From Lachnospiraceae bacterium (GTDB taxonomy: Bacteria; Bacillota; Clostridia; Lachnospirales; Lachnospiraceae): 64,000 nt of DNA. This document shows positions 1 to 8,603 of this stretch, one piece after another. The position numbers were made by a program, and so were the translations under genes. The notes under the pieces are model-generated. The model was not told where the DNA came from and did no database searches. It worked only from the letters and a program-made list of their open reading frames with translations. Numbering within the stretch: position 1 is the stretch's first letter; each line of letters begins with the position of its first letter. Where the stretch lies: assembly GCA_017470985.1 (NCBI GenBank), contig JAFUXA010000014.1, positions 1-64,000 on the forward strand, in the 5' to 3' direction.

Positions 1-136
1 GACTGATAAGCAGTGGCTTCTATGATTTAGCCACAGCCTACCAGTCTGTGCACGTCAACTATTGAAAGCGCCGTATACCGAACGGTACGTACGGTGCTGT
101 GAGAGGACGGGAGCTAATCACTCCCTTCTACTTGAT
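1..136 (+). mobile_element. 3' end of a group II intron (domains V and VI), partial
   Basis: The 32-nt segment at 67-98 folds as a textbook domain V. It begins with the catalytic AGC triad, forms a 9-bp lower stem (67-75 with 90-98), has a two-base CG bulge (88-89), a 4-bp upper stem (76-79 with 84-87) and a four-base GAAC loop. Domain VI follows: GGGAG (109-113) pairs with CTCCC (121-125), and the sequence ends TCTACTTGAT, where A130 sits about 7 nt from the 3' end as expected for the branch-point adenosine. Bases 10-40 contain a GTGGCT/AGCCAC stem that could belong to domain IV. The rest of the intron, including any maturase gene, lies left of the window. The 3' splice boundary is inferred at about 136. 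Confidence 0.88.
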
Positions 137-186
137 TTATAACGATATGCCTGACGTATCATTAGTATATATGGAGGCTTAATTTT

Positions 187-1188
187 ATGGAAAAAGTAGG
201 TGTAATTGGAGCTGGAAGCTGGGGATGTGCGCTGGCTTTAAATCTTCTGTCAAATGGACATGAAGTTACAATGTGGACACATAGAGCATCACAGGCTCAA
301 TCCATGATAGATACACATAGAAATGATAAATTACCTGAGGCAGTTCTTCCGGATAATCTGGTAATTACAGCAGATTTGAAAGAGGCAGTCACAGGCAAGA
401 CTATGATAGTCCTTGCTGTTCCTTCTGTAGCAACACGTTCTACATTGAATATGATGAAGGCATATGTGAGCGCTGATCAGATGATATGTTGTGTCAGCAA
501 GGGTATAGAAGAAGAGACTCTTATGGGACAATGTGATATTATCGCTGATGTGTTGGGACAGAATCAGAGGATGGGTGTCTTGAGCGGACCTTCCCATGCT
601 GAGGAAGTTGTGAAATGTCTTCCTACAGTTGTAGTTGCTGCTGCCGTTTCAGAAGAATGGGCTACACAGATTCAGAATGCATTTATGAATGAGGTGTTTA
701 GAGTATATACCAGCAGAGATGTGGTAGGAACTGAGATTGGCGCTTCTCTGAAAAATGTCATTGCTATTGCTGCAGGTATTTCAGACGGACTGGGTTATGG
801 TGATAATTCCAAGGCAGCTTTGATAACAAGAGGTATTAAAGAAATATCAGAATTGGCCATTGCTATGGGAGGTCAGGTTGAGACTCTCAACGGTTTGGCT
901 GGAATAGGAGATCTGATTGTAACCTGTTCAAGTGTACACAGTCGTAATCGCAAAGCCGGTATGCTTATAGGTCAGGGAATGTCTATGAAGGATGCCATGG
1001 ATCAGGTACATATGGTTGTTGAGGGAGTATATTCTGCCAAGGCTGCTTATGCTCTTGGAAAAAAATACGGGGTTACCTTGCCAATTATTGAGAAGGTTAA
1101 CCAGATACTATTTGAAGGATTGGATCCTCGAGTAGCTGTTACAGAGCTTATGCTTAGGGAGAAGAAACCGGAGACAGGCTCATTCTAA
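187..1188 (+). CDS. gpsA: Glycerol-3-phosphate dehydrogenase [NAD(P)+]
   Basis: This enzyme reduces dihydroxyacetone phosphate to sn-glycerol 3-phosphate, the backbone precursor for membrane phospholipids, in the cytosol. The 333-aa length is normal for GpsA. The N-terminal Rossmann fold carries GAGSWG at residues 8-13. The family segment with the catalytic lysine is seen around residue 189 (GASLKNVIAIAAG), and the C-terminal helical domain includes LNGLAGIGDLIVTC. The start is supported by GGAGG at 173-177. The end of a group II intron lies 50 bp upstream, so the native promoter or upstream operon partner may have been separated from gpsA. Confidence 0.96.
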   Translation: MEKVGVIGAGSWGCALALNLLSNGHEVTMWTHRASQAQSMIDTHRNDKLPEAVLPDNLVITADLKEAVTGKTMIVLAVPSVATRSTLNMMKAYVSADQMICCVSKGIEEETLMGQCDIIADVLGQNQRMGVLSGPSHAEEVVKCLPTVVVAAAVSEEWATQIQNAFMNEVFRVYTSRDVVGTEIGASLKNVIAIAAGISDGLGYGDNSKAALITRGIKEISELAIAMGGQVETLNGLAGIGDLIVTCSSVHSRNRKAGMLIGQGMSMKDAMDQVHMVVEGVYSAKAAYALGKKYGVTLPIIEKVNQILFEGLDPRVAVTELMLREKKPETGSF

Positions 1189-1201
1189 TATGCAAAAATA
1201 T

Positions 1202-1230
1202 TTGACTATGGGATATATGGATGATAGAAT
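1202..1230 (+). promoter_or_regulatory. Sigma-A-type promoter for dut
   Basis: TTGACT (1202-1207) and TAGAAT (1225-1230) are separated by 17 bp, and a TG dinucleotide one base before the -10 gives an extended -10 element. An AGATAC/GTATCT inverted repeat (1234-1253) follows near the expected transcription start. Inferred from sequence only. Confidence 0.55.
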
Positions 1231-1299
1231 ACACATTAGATACTAGATATTGTATCTGTCGGATTTATATCCAAATATATATAGGTTAAAGGAAGTATT

Positions 1300-1737
1300 A
1301 TGAATATTGATATTTTAACATTATCTGATTCTGCCAGATTACCTGAGAGAGGTAGTGATATGGCGGCAGGTTATGATTTATTTGCTGATATTACAGAGGA
1401 TATAATTATTGATCCTCATACTACAGCAATGATTGGCACAGGATTGGCAGTTGCCATTCCAGAAGGATATTTCGGTGGTATATTTGCCAGAAGTGGTTTG
1501 TCTTCCAAGGAAGGCTTAAGACCTGCAAATTGTACCGGAGTAGTTGATGCTGATTACAGAGGTGAGATAAAAGTCGCTTTACATAATGACAGCGATTTTG
1601 AGAGAACTATTACACCAGGACAGAAGATTGCTCAGATGGTTATCATGCCATTCTTGTCAGTTGAATTTCAGCAGGTTGAACAGCTTGATAATACAGAGCG
1701 CGGCGAAGGTGGATTTGGTTCAACAGGCAAGATGTAA
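1300..1737 (+). CDS. dut: dUTP diphosphatase (trimeric dUTPase)
   Basis: It hydrolyses dUTP to dUMP and pyrophosphate, limiting uracil incorporation in DNA and supplying dUMP for thymidylate synthesis. At 145 aa it is the usual size for the homotrimeric family. All signature motifs are visible: AAGYDL near residue 22, ARSGLSSKEG (motif II region), GVVDADYRGEI with the catalytic aspartate (motif III), and the C-terminal lid RGEGGFGSTG that closes over the substrate (motif V). A GGAAG Shine-Dalgarno sequence lies upstream. It is followed after 37 bp by a phosphoribosyltransferase-like gene, so two nucleotide-related genes sit together. Confidence 0.96.
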   Translation: MNIDILTLSDSARLPERGSDMAAGYDLFADITEDIIIDPHTTAMIGTGLAVAIPEGYFGGIFARSGLSSKEGLRPANCTGVVDADYRGEIKVALHNDSDFERTITPGQKIAQMVIMPFLSVEFQQVEQLDNTERGEGGFGSTGKM

Positions 1738-1774
1738 CATTTTCACAGGCATAATGTAAATGGAGGAGTTAATT

Positions 1775-2452
1775 ATGGAAAGTAGAAGAGATAATTTAAT
1801 GGAGAATATCAGTGATAGATTTATTAAGTTCTATTCTCAGAATGATCGAGCTATTAATCTCAAGGCTATGCCAGGTCATTTTGCTACCAGTTCTTCACAT
1901 GTAAACTATTATATTGATATTACTAATCTCAAAGCTAGAGCCAAGGAAGCAAGAGAAGTTGCCAAGAGCATGGAATCATTATTATTACATCATGTAACTA
2001 CAGTTGATACTATTGTATGTATGGATGGAACCAATGTAGTTGGCGCTTATTTAGCAGAGGAATTAGAGAGAGGACATTTCTCAAATAATAATAAACATGA
2101 GACTGTATATGTAATTGAACCAGAGGTGAATTCAATTGGACAGCTTATGTTTAGACAGAGTATTCGTATGGCTGTTGAGGGCAAGAATGTATTGGTATTG
2201 CTTGCCACATCTACAACAGGTGAGACTTTGAAGAAAAGTCTGGAGTGTATAGAATATTATGGTGGAAATATTGTAGGGGTTACTGCAATATTTGGTGCCA
2301 TGGACAAGGTGGGACAGTATGAGGTCTTCCCGGTATTTACACCGGAAGATTTGCCAAGTTATGAAACTTATGCTCCATCTGAGTGTCCTTATTGCAAGAA
2401 AAATATTCCTATTACAGGAATTGTAAATGGCTATGGTATGTCATTATTATAG
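1775..2452 (+). CDS. Orotate phosphoribosyltransferase-like protein with atypical PRPP loop
   Basis: This 225-aa protein has the overall pattern of a type I phosphoribosyltransferase, with a hood region, a Rossmann-like core and the segment VLVLLATSTTGET at residues 139-151 at the PRPP-loop position. In active OPRTases this loop normally starts with adjacent acidic residues; here both are replaced by non-acidic residues. The C-terminus has a CPYC pair followed by a hydrophobic tail. The start at 1775 is preferred over the in-frame ATG at 1760 because GGAGG (1762-1766) is correctly spaced for 1775 and would be inside the coding region otherwise. A role in pyrimidine metabolism is suggested by fold and by neighbouring dut, but the substrate cannot be assigned. 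It may be a regulatory or non-canonical PRTase. Confidence 0.72.
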   Translation: MESRRDNLMENISDRFIKFYSQNDRAINLKAMPGHFATSSSHVNYYIDITNLKARAKEAREVAKSMESLLLHHVTTVDTIVCMDGTNVVGAYLAEELERGHFSNNNKHETVYVIEPEVNSIGQLMFRQSIRMAVEGKNVLVLLATSTTGETLKKSLECIEYYGGNIVGVTAIFGAMDKVGQYEVFPVFTPEDLPSYETYAPSECPYCKKNIPITGIVNGYGMSLL

Positions 2453-2504
2453 AGACTAATCATTGGAACTTGCATATTTTTAATAAAATAATTAAACTAT
2501 CAGA

Positions 2505-2530
2505 TTGCGTCAGATTTATTGCTGGCGCAT
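2505..2530 (+). other. Intergenic hairpin upstream of parE
   Basis: TGCGTCAG (2506-2513) pairs with CTGGCGCA (2522-2529) with G-T wobbles, followed by a short T-rich stretch and then the AGGAGG ribosome site of parE. It could be a weak terminator of the dut-PRTase unit or a leader structure. The evidence is structural only. Confidence 0.35.
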
Positions 2531-2559
2531 TCTTTAGGTAACTTAGGAGGCAATATTAA

Positions 2560-4485
2560 ATGGCTAAAAAACAGGAATATGGTGCGGATAGCATTGCTGT
2601 ACTTGAAGGCTTAGAGGCTGTTAGAAAAAGACCAGGAATGTATATCGGCAGTGTGTCTAGAAAGGGATTAAACCACTTAATATATGAGATAGTAGACAAT
2701 TCAGTTGATGAACATTTAGCAGGATTTTGTAAAACTATTTATGTAACTTTGGAAAAAGATGGTTCTTGTACTGTTGAGGATGATGGTCGTGGAATTCCAG
2801 TAGATATGCATTCCAAGGGTATGCCTGCAGAGCGTGTGGTTCTAACTACACTTCATGCCGGAGGTAAGTTTGACGACTCTGTATATAAGACCAGTGGTGG
2901 ATTGCATGGTGTAGGTTCCTCAGCGGTAAATGCCTTGTCTACATATTTTGATATTCAGATTTCCCGTGATGGATATATACATCATGATAGATTTGAACAG
3001 GGAAAGCCTGTTATGGAATTGGTGAAGGGATATCTGCCTACTATTGGCAAAACCAAGAAAACCGGAACTAAGATTAACTTCCTTCCGGATCCAACTATTT
3101 TTGAGAAGACTAATTTCAAGGAAGACGAAGTGAAAAGCCGTCTGCATGAGACTGCCTATCTGAATCCCGATCTTACAATTATCTATGAGGATAAGCGCAA
3201 GGATGAAGTAGAACATATAGAATACCACGAGCCAGCTGGACTTACAGGTTATGTACAATATATTAATCGTAATGAGGAAGCTGTACATGATGTTATATCA
3301 TTTTCCGGCGAGAGCGATGGAATCCAGGTGGATATAGCATTTCAGTATGTCAACGAATTTCATGAAGATATTACTGGTTTCTGTAATAATATCAGAAATG
3401 CTGAAGGTGGAACTCATATTACAGGTTTCAAGACAGCATTTACCACAATTATAAATGGATATGCCAGAGAGTTGGGCATATTGAAGGACAAGGACCAGAA
3501 TTTCACTGGAGCAGATGTTAGAAATGGAATGACTGCTGTAGTATCTATCAAGCATCCAGATCCTAGATTTGAAGGGCAGACCAAGACTAAGCTTGATAAC
3601 CCAGATGCTTCCAAAGCAGTATCCAATATTACTTCTACAGAACTGCCATTATTCTTTGACAGAAATCTCGAAGTATTAAAGTCAGTTATAAGCTGCGCTG
3701 AGAGAGCTGCCAAAATCAGAAAGCAGGAGGAGAGAACCAAAACTAATTTACTTACCAAGCAGAAGTTCTCTTTTGATCAGAATGGTAAGCTTGCCAACTG
3801 TGAATCCAAGGATGCTTCCAAGTGCGAGATTTTTATTGTAGAGGGAGATTCTGCGGGAGGATCAGCCAAGTCTGCTAGAAATAGAATGTATCAGGCTATT
3901 TTGCCTATTAGAGGAAAGATTCTAAATGTGGAAAAGGCAAGTATAGATAAGGTTCTGGCAAATGCTGAAATTAAAACCATGATCAATGCCTTTGGATGTG
4001 GATTCCAGGAAGGCTATGGAAATGATTTTGATATTTCTAAGCTTCGCTATGACAAGATTATTATCATGGCTGATGCGGATGTGGATGGAGCTCATATTGC
4101 CACATTACTTCTGACTCTATTCTATAGATTTATGCCTGAACTTATATTGGAAGGACATGTATATATTGCTATGCCTCCACTTTACAAGGTTATTCCTAGT
4201 CGAGGAGAAGAGGAATATCTATATGATGATGCTGCTCTTGAGAAATATCGTAGAACACACGAGGGAACTAATTTCACTCTTCAGAGATACAAAGGTTTAG
4301 GAGAGATGGATGAGGATCAGTTGTGGGAGACAACTCTTGATCCGGAGCGCAGAATGTTGAAACAGGTACAGATTGATGATATAAGAAATGCTTCTGATGT
4401 CACAGCTCTTCTTATGGGAAATGATGTTCCACCTAGAAGAGAATTTATATATGAGCATGCATCAGATGCTGAACTGGACATATAA
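2560..4485 (+). CDS. parE: Type IIA DNA topoisomerase subunit B (ParE-like; GyrB alternative)
   Basis: This is the ATPase subunit of a type II topoisomerase that works with the next gene to pass DNA duplexes and relax or decatenate DNA. Within 641 aa the order is a GHKL ATPase domain (RKRPGMYIG; EIVDNSVDE with the metal-binding Asn; DDGRGIPV; GGLHGVGSS lid), a transducer domain, and a TOPRIM domain with EGDSAGGSAK and DADVDGAHI, ending in the short C-terminal PRRE(F)I tail. The length matches both ParE and Gram-positive GyrB. I favour ParE because the partner lacks a GyrA-box. A strong AGGAGG lies upstream of the start. Confidence 0.8.
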   Translation: MAKKQEYGADSIAVLEGLEAVRKRPGMYIGSVSRKGLNHLIYEIVDNSVDEHLAGFCKTIYVTLEKDGSCTVEDDGRGIPVDMHSKGMPAERVVLTTLHAGGKFDDSVYKTSGGLHGVGSSAVNALSTYFDIQISRDGYIHHDRFEQGKPVMELVKGYLPTIGKTKKTGTKINFLPDPTIFEKTNFKEDEVKSRLHETAYLNPDLTIIYEDKRKDEVEHIEYHEPAGLTGYVQYINRNEEAVHDVISFSGESDGIQVDIAFQYVNEFHEDITGFCNNIRNAEGGTHITGFKTAFTTIINGYARELGILKDKDQNFTGADVRNGMTAVVSIKHPDPRFEGQTKTKLDNPDASKAVSNITSTELPLFFDRNLEVLKSVISCAERAAKIRKQEERTKTNLLTKQKFSFDQNGKLANCESKDASKCEIFIVEGDSAGGSAKSARNRMYQAILPIRGKILNVEKASIDKVLANAEIKTMINAFGCGFQEGYGNDFDISKLRYDKIIIMADADVDGAHIATLLLTLFYRFMPELILEGHVYIAMPPLYKVIPSRGEEEYLYDDAALEKYRRTHEGTNFTLQRYKGLGEMDEDQLWETTLDPERRMLKQVQIDDIRNASDVTALLMGNDVPPRREFIYEHASDAELDI

Positions 4486-4553
4486 TTTGATGTTGAACCA
4501 GACATTCACATTTATGGAATAATACAGATTATGAACTTATCAGGAGATAGATA

Positions 4554-6791
4554 ATGAAAGTCGAAGAACAAATTATTCAAACTGAATATTCGGAGGTTAT
4601 GGAGAAAAACTATATAGATTACGCCATGAGTGTAATCGTGTCCCGTGCACTTCCAGATGTCAGAGATGGTTTAAAGCCTGTACAGCGTCGTACTTTGTAT
4701 GATATGTATGAGCTGGGAACTAAATATGACAAGCCGCATAGAAAATCAGCCCGTATCGTAGGTGATACCATGGGTAAATATCATCCACATGGTGACAGTT
4801 CTATTTATGGTGCATTGGTTGTATTGGCTCAGAAATTCAAGATGGGATTGCCTCTTGTAGATGGTCATGGTAACTTCGGTTCAATCGAGGGTGATGGAGC
4901 TGCTGCCATGCGTTATACCGAGGCCAGATTGGAGAAAATCACTCAGGAGACATATCTGGGAGATATGGATTTGAATGTGGTTGATTTCGTACCAAACTTT
5001 GATGAGACAGAGAAGGAGCCTGAGGTATTGCCTGTTCGTGTGCCAAATCTTTTGATAAATGGTGCTGAAGGTATTGCAGTTGGTATGACTACATCTATTC
5101 CTACTCATAATTTGGGAGAGGTAATTGATGGTGTAATTGCCTACATGAAGAATCCTGATATTAATACAGAACAGATGATGGAATACATCCCAGGTCCAGA
5201 TTTCCCAACAGGTGGAATTGTAACCAACAAGGATGAGTTAAAGGCTATTTATTCTACCGGTCAGGGTAAGATAAAGATTCGCGGTAAGGTTGAAATTGAA
5301 AAGGTAAAGGGTGGCAAGGAGAGAATTGTTGTCACTGAGATTCCTTATACCATGATTGGTGCCAACATTGGTAAGTTTCTAAATGATGTATATTCTCTGG
5401 TTGAGCAGAAGAAGTTAAATGATATTGTAGATATATCTAACCAGTCATCTAAGTCCGGAATTCGTATTGTTATCGATTTGAAAAAGGGCGCAGATGCAGA
5501 TGCTGTATGTAATATTTTATACAAGAAGACCAGATTGGAAGATACCTTTGGCGTAAATATGTTGGCTGTTGCTGATGGCAGACCGGAGACTTTGGGTCTT
5601 GTTCCAATTATCAGACACCATGTGAACTTCCAGTATGAGTTGGCTACACGCAAATATACTACTTTGCTTCGCAAGGAGAGAGATAAGAAGGAAATCCAGG
5701 AAGGATTAATCAAAGCTTGTGATGTTATTGATTTGATTATTGAAATACTCAGAGGTTCTAAAAACATCAAGCAGGCCAAGGATTGTCTGGTAAATGGTAA
5801 TGTAGAAGATATTAAATTCAAGTCTGAACAGTCCAAGACTGATGCAGCTGGTCTTAGATTTACAGAGAGACAGGCTGATGCAATTTTGAATATGAGATTG
5901 CATAGATTAATTGGTTTGGAGATTGAAGCTCTTCGCAAGGATTACGAGGAGACAATGCTCAATATCCAAAACTACACTGATATCTTAGAGCTCAGAAGCT
6001 CTATGGCCAAGGTTATTATCAAAGATCTGAAGGCAGTGAAGAAAGAATATGCCAAAGAGCGCAAAACTGTAATTGATAATGTGGCAGAAGCAGTTATTGT
6101 TGAAAAGCCAATAGAAGAAATAGATGTTGCAGTTTTGATTGACAGATTCTATTATGCCCGAGTTATTGATATGCCTACTTATGAGAGAAATAAGGAGACT
6201 GCTGATTCTGAAAGTAAGCATGTAATCTTCTGCAAGAATGTAGATCGTCTTGTTATGTTTACGGATAAGGGAACCTTACATACCATCAAAGTATTGGATT
6301 TACCATTTGGTAAATTTAGAGATAAGGGACAACCATTGGATAATAATAGTAATTTTGATGCCTCATCAGAGGAGAATCTATTTATAGAGGCTATACCAAA
6401 TATTATTGGCAAGAAGCTTGTCTTTGGTACAGCAATGGGTATGTTGAAGCAGGTTGACGGTTCAGAATTTGATGTTGCAAGAAAGACTGCCGCCGCTACT
6501 AAATTAAATGATGGTGATTCTGTATTAGCTGTTGCCATGGTACAGGATGATATGACAATTGTAATGCAAAGTGCCAACAATGTATTCCTGAGAATTGACG
6601 CATCAACAATTCCTGAGAAGAAGAAAGGTGCTGCTGGTGTTAGAGGTATCAAGCTTGATGCCAAGGATATATTGACTAATATTTATTGCCTGGCTCCAGG
6701 AGATAATATAAATGTCAAAGTGAAGGGCAAGGCAATTGCACTGAATAGATTACATATTGGAAATAGAGATACAAAGGGCGTTAAGAAATAA
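4554..6791 (+). CDS. parC: Type IIA DNA topoisomerase subunit A (ParC-like; GyrA alternative)
   Basis: This is the DNA-cleaving and rejoining subunit. The 745-aa chain has the winged-helix/tower core with the catalytic tyrosine at Y121 in AAMRYTE, the quinolone-pocket segment HPHGDSSIYGALV (residues 77-89), and a C-terminal beta-pinwheel from about residue 510. No QRRGGRG-like GyrA-box is seen in the pinwheel; the nearest stretch is KKKGAAGVRGIKL. This argues for topoisomerase IV-type function, or an alternative gyrase-like enzyme, rather than the main supercoiling gyrase. In the quinolone pocket Ser82 is retained (E. coli GyrA Ser83), but residue 86, equivalent to E. coli Asp87, is Gly. It lies 68 bp after parE with a GGAGA ribosome site, and its stop codon overlaps the folC start. 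Confidence 0.8.
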   Translation: MKVEEQIIQTEYSEVMEKNYIDYAMSVIVSRALPDVRDGLKPVQRRTLYDMYELGTKYDKPHRKSARIVGDTMGKYHPHGDSSIYGALVVLAQKFKMGLPLVDGHGNFGSIEGDGAAAMRYTEARLEKITQETYLGDMDLNVVDFVPNFDETEKEPEVLPVRVPNLLINGAEGIAVGMTTSIPTHNLGEVIDGVIAYMKNPDINTEQMMEYIPGPDFPTGGIVTNKDELKAIYSTGQGKIKIRGKVEIEKVKGGKERIVVTEIPYTMIGANIGKFLNDVYSLVEQKKLNDIVDISNQSSKSGIRIVIDLKKGADADAVCNILYKKTRLEDTFGVNMLAVADGRPETLGLVPIIRHHVNFQYELATRKYTTLLRKERDKKEIQEGLIKACDVIDLIIEILRGSKNIKQAKDCLVNGNVEDIKFKSEQSKTDAAGLRFTERQADAILNMRLHRLIGLEIEALRKDYEETMLNIQNYTDILELRSSMAKVIIKDLKAVKKEYAKERKTVIDNVAEAVIVEKPIEEIDVAVLIDRFYYARVIDMPTYERNKETADSESKHVIFCKNVDRLVMFTDKGTLHTIKVLDLPFGKFRDKGQPLDNNSNFDASSEENLFIEAIPNIIGKKLVFGTAMGMLKQVDGSEFDVARKTAAATKLNDGDSVLAVAMVQDDMTIVMQSANNVFLRIDASTIPEKKKGAAGVRGIKLDAKDILTNIYCLAPGDNINVKVKGKAIALNRLHIGNRDTKGVKK

Positions 6792-8047
6792 TGTCATATA
6801 TTGATGATGGAAAATCATTTATGGAGAAAGCCGCAGGATATGGAAGCATACTGGGGCTTTCTACTATATATGAGTTAATGAACAAATTACATAATCCACA
6901 GGATGATTTATCTATAATTCATGTGGCTGGTACCAATGGCAAGGGTTCAGTTACCTGTTTTTTATCTAATATTCTCATGAAAGCCGGTTATAAGGTGGGA
7001 GTATATACTTCACCTGCTGTATTTAGCGAGTTTGAGAGATATAGAATAAATGGCAATAATATATCTGAATCAGATTATTATACTCTTGTAAATGAAATTG
7101 CAGACTGCTGTGAGGATATGACAAATCATCCAACTATATTTGAGGTGGAGACCGCTTTGGCTTATTTATATTTTGCCAGAGAACAGGTGGATTTTGCCAT
7201 TATTGAAGTTGGTATGGGTGGAGCTGAAGATGCCACCAATATTATGAAGCGTAGCTTATGTAGTATATTTACCTCCATTGGAAGAGACCATATGCAATTT
7301 CTGGGAAATACTCTGGAGGAGATTGCATCTGTCAAAGCTGGTATTATGAAAAAGGGCTGTCAGTCTATATCCATATGGCAGGAGTCCTCAGTTGAGTCGA
7401 CTCTTCGCAGTAAAGCCAGTGATATTGGAAGTGAAATAACTTTTGCAAATCGGGATAAAATGCAGATTCTATCACTGACACCAATTACATACAATTATGG
7501 TAAATATAAGGATGTAACCCTTAATATGATGGGAACTTATCAGTTAGATAACTCAATTCTCGTCATTGAAGCAGTGGAGGCATTGAGGAATCAAGGAGTG
7601 GAGATTTCAGATTCCTGCGTATATGAGGGGCTTGCCATGGCAAAATGGCCTGGAAGAATGGAGTGTATTTCCACTAAACCGCTAATCTATATGGATGGAG
7701 CTCATAATTATCCTGCTGCAGCTAGATTGCTTGAAACTATCGATGAAAATTTTACAAATAAATCTATAACTTATATAATAGGTATACTTGGTGATAAGGA
7801 AAGAATGAAGATGTTGGAGATATTACTTCCTAAGGCCAGTGATATTATTACCATAACTCCTCAAAATGCCAGAGGCTATGATTGTAAATCCCTGGCGAAG
7901 GATATTAAATCTCTAGGTTATGAGGTATGTAGTGCCGAGACATTAGAGGAAGCTTATGATATGGCTTGTGATAAATGCAATGATATAATTTTAGCATTTG
8001 GTTCCTTATCATATTTGAAAGATTTTGCTGAAGTAGTTGGAAAATAA
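6791..8047 (+). CDS. folC: Bifunctional folylpolyglutamate synthase / dihydrofolate synthase
   Basis: It adds glutamate to dihydropteroate and extends the polyglutamate tail of folates in an ATP-dependent reaction. The 418-aa Mur-ligase-family protein carries the P-loop HVAGTNGKGSV near residue 44, YTSPAVFSEFERYRING, and the family segment VEVGMGG-like IIEVGMGGAEDATN. The C-terminal domain contains YMDGAHNYPAA. The start ATG shares one base with the parC stop, which points to translational coupling; no strong Shine-Dalgarno is visible. It begins a folate gene run (folC, HD hydrolase, folP, folBK). Confidence 0.93.
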   Translation: MSYIDDGKSFMEKAAGYGSILGLSTIYELMNKLHNPQDDLSIIHVAGTNGKGSVTCFLSNILMKAGYKVGVYTSPAVFSEFERYRINGNNISESDYYTLVNEIADCCEDMTNHPTIFEVETALAYLYFAREQVDFAIIEVGMGGAEDATNIMKRSLCSIFTSIGRDHMQFLGNTLEEIASVKAGIMKKGCQSISIWQESSVESTLRSKASDIGSEITFANRDKMQILSLTPITYNYGKYKDVTLNMMGTYQLDNSILVIEAVEALRNQGVEISDSCVYEGLAMAKWPGRMECISTKPLIYMDGAHNYPAAARLLETIDENFTNKSITYIIGILGDKERMKMLEILLPKASDIITITPQNARGYDCKSLAKDIKSLGYEVCSAETLEEAYDMACDKCNDIILAFGSLSYLKDFAEVVGK

Positions 8048-8053
8048 GATAGT

Positions 8054-8563
8054 ATGGCTTACATTGATATATTATTAAAAGATAATAAATATAAAAAAGA
8101 TTTAGATACCCTGTGTGCTTTAGAGGCAAACAGGGTATTTTGCGGGCATGACTTAACACATTTTCAGGAAGTAAGTCGTATTGCCAAAATTATTAATAAA
8201 GAGAATAATTTATCTATAGATGAAGATGTTATTGATCTGTGTGCATATTTACATGATATGGGGCGCATAAGTGAGTATAATGAAGGTATTAATCATCATG
8301 ATGCAGCTTATGAATACGGCAGGGAAATGTTAGAATCCTTAGATGTTTCAGAAAATGTTTTAGAAGAGGTGCTTTCGGGTATCAGACATAGCAGACATAG
8401 ATTTGATGCCAATAAGCGCTATAACAATAGACAGGATTTGAAGACTTTGGATGATATTATTTCATTTGCTGATCATTTCTCCAGAAAATGCTTTGACTGT
8501 GAAGCGGCAAAGGATTGTAAATGGAGTCAGAGCGAACGCATAATGAGAGAATACTTTGATTAA
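8054..8563 (+). CDS. HD-domain phosphohydrolase in folate cluster
   Basis: This is a 169-aa cytosolic protein with a complete HD metal site: an early His in GHDLTHF, the His-Asp pair in YLHDMG, and a late Asp in SFADHFSR. The family hydrolyses phosphate esters or nucleotides. It lies only 6 bp after folC and 40 bp before folP. HD-family genes are often found between folate biosynthesis genes in Clostridia, so a role in processing a dihydroneopterin phosphate or nucleotide intermediate is plausible but not shown. The substrate is unknown. The last 30 residues include a CDCE-type cysteine-rich stretch (KCFDCEAAKDCKW). Confidence 0.75.
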   Translation: MAYIDILLKDNKYKKDLDTLCALEANRVFCGHDLTHFQEVSRIAKIINKENNLSIDEDVIDLCAYLHDMGRISEYNEGINHHDAAYEYGREMLESLDVSENVLEEVLSGIRHSRHRFDANKRYNNRQDLKTLDDIISFADHFSRKCFDCEAAKDCKWSQSERIMREYFD

Positions 8564-8603
8564 TAAATAACTAAAATATATGTGACAAAAGGAAAAACAA
8601 ATC

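Noticed and set aside
1300..1774. Longer start at 1760 for the phosphoribosyltransferase
   Set aside because: The GGAGG at 1762-1766 would fall inside the coding sequence; it is properly spaced only for 1775.
5345..5938. A 197-codon open frame antisense to parC
   Set aside because: parC is full length and conserved across this stretch. The antisense product is Ser/Leu-rich with no recognisable domain or ribosome site.
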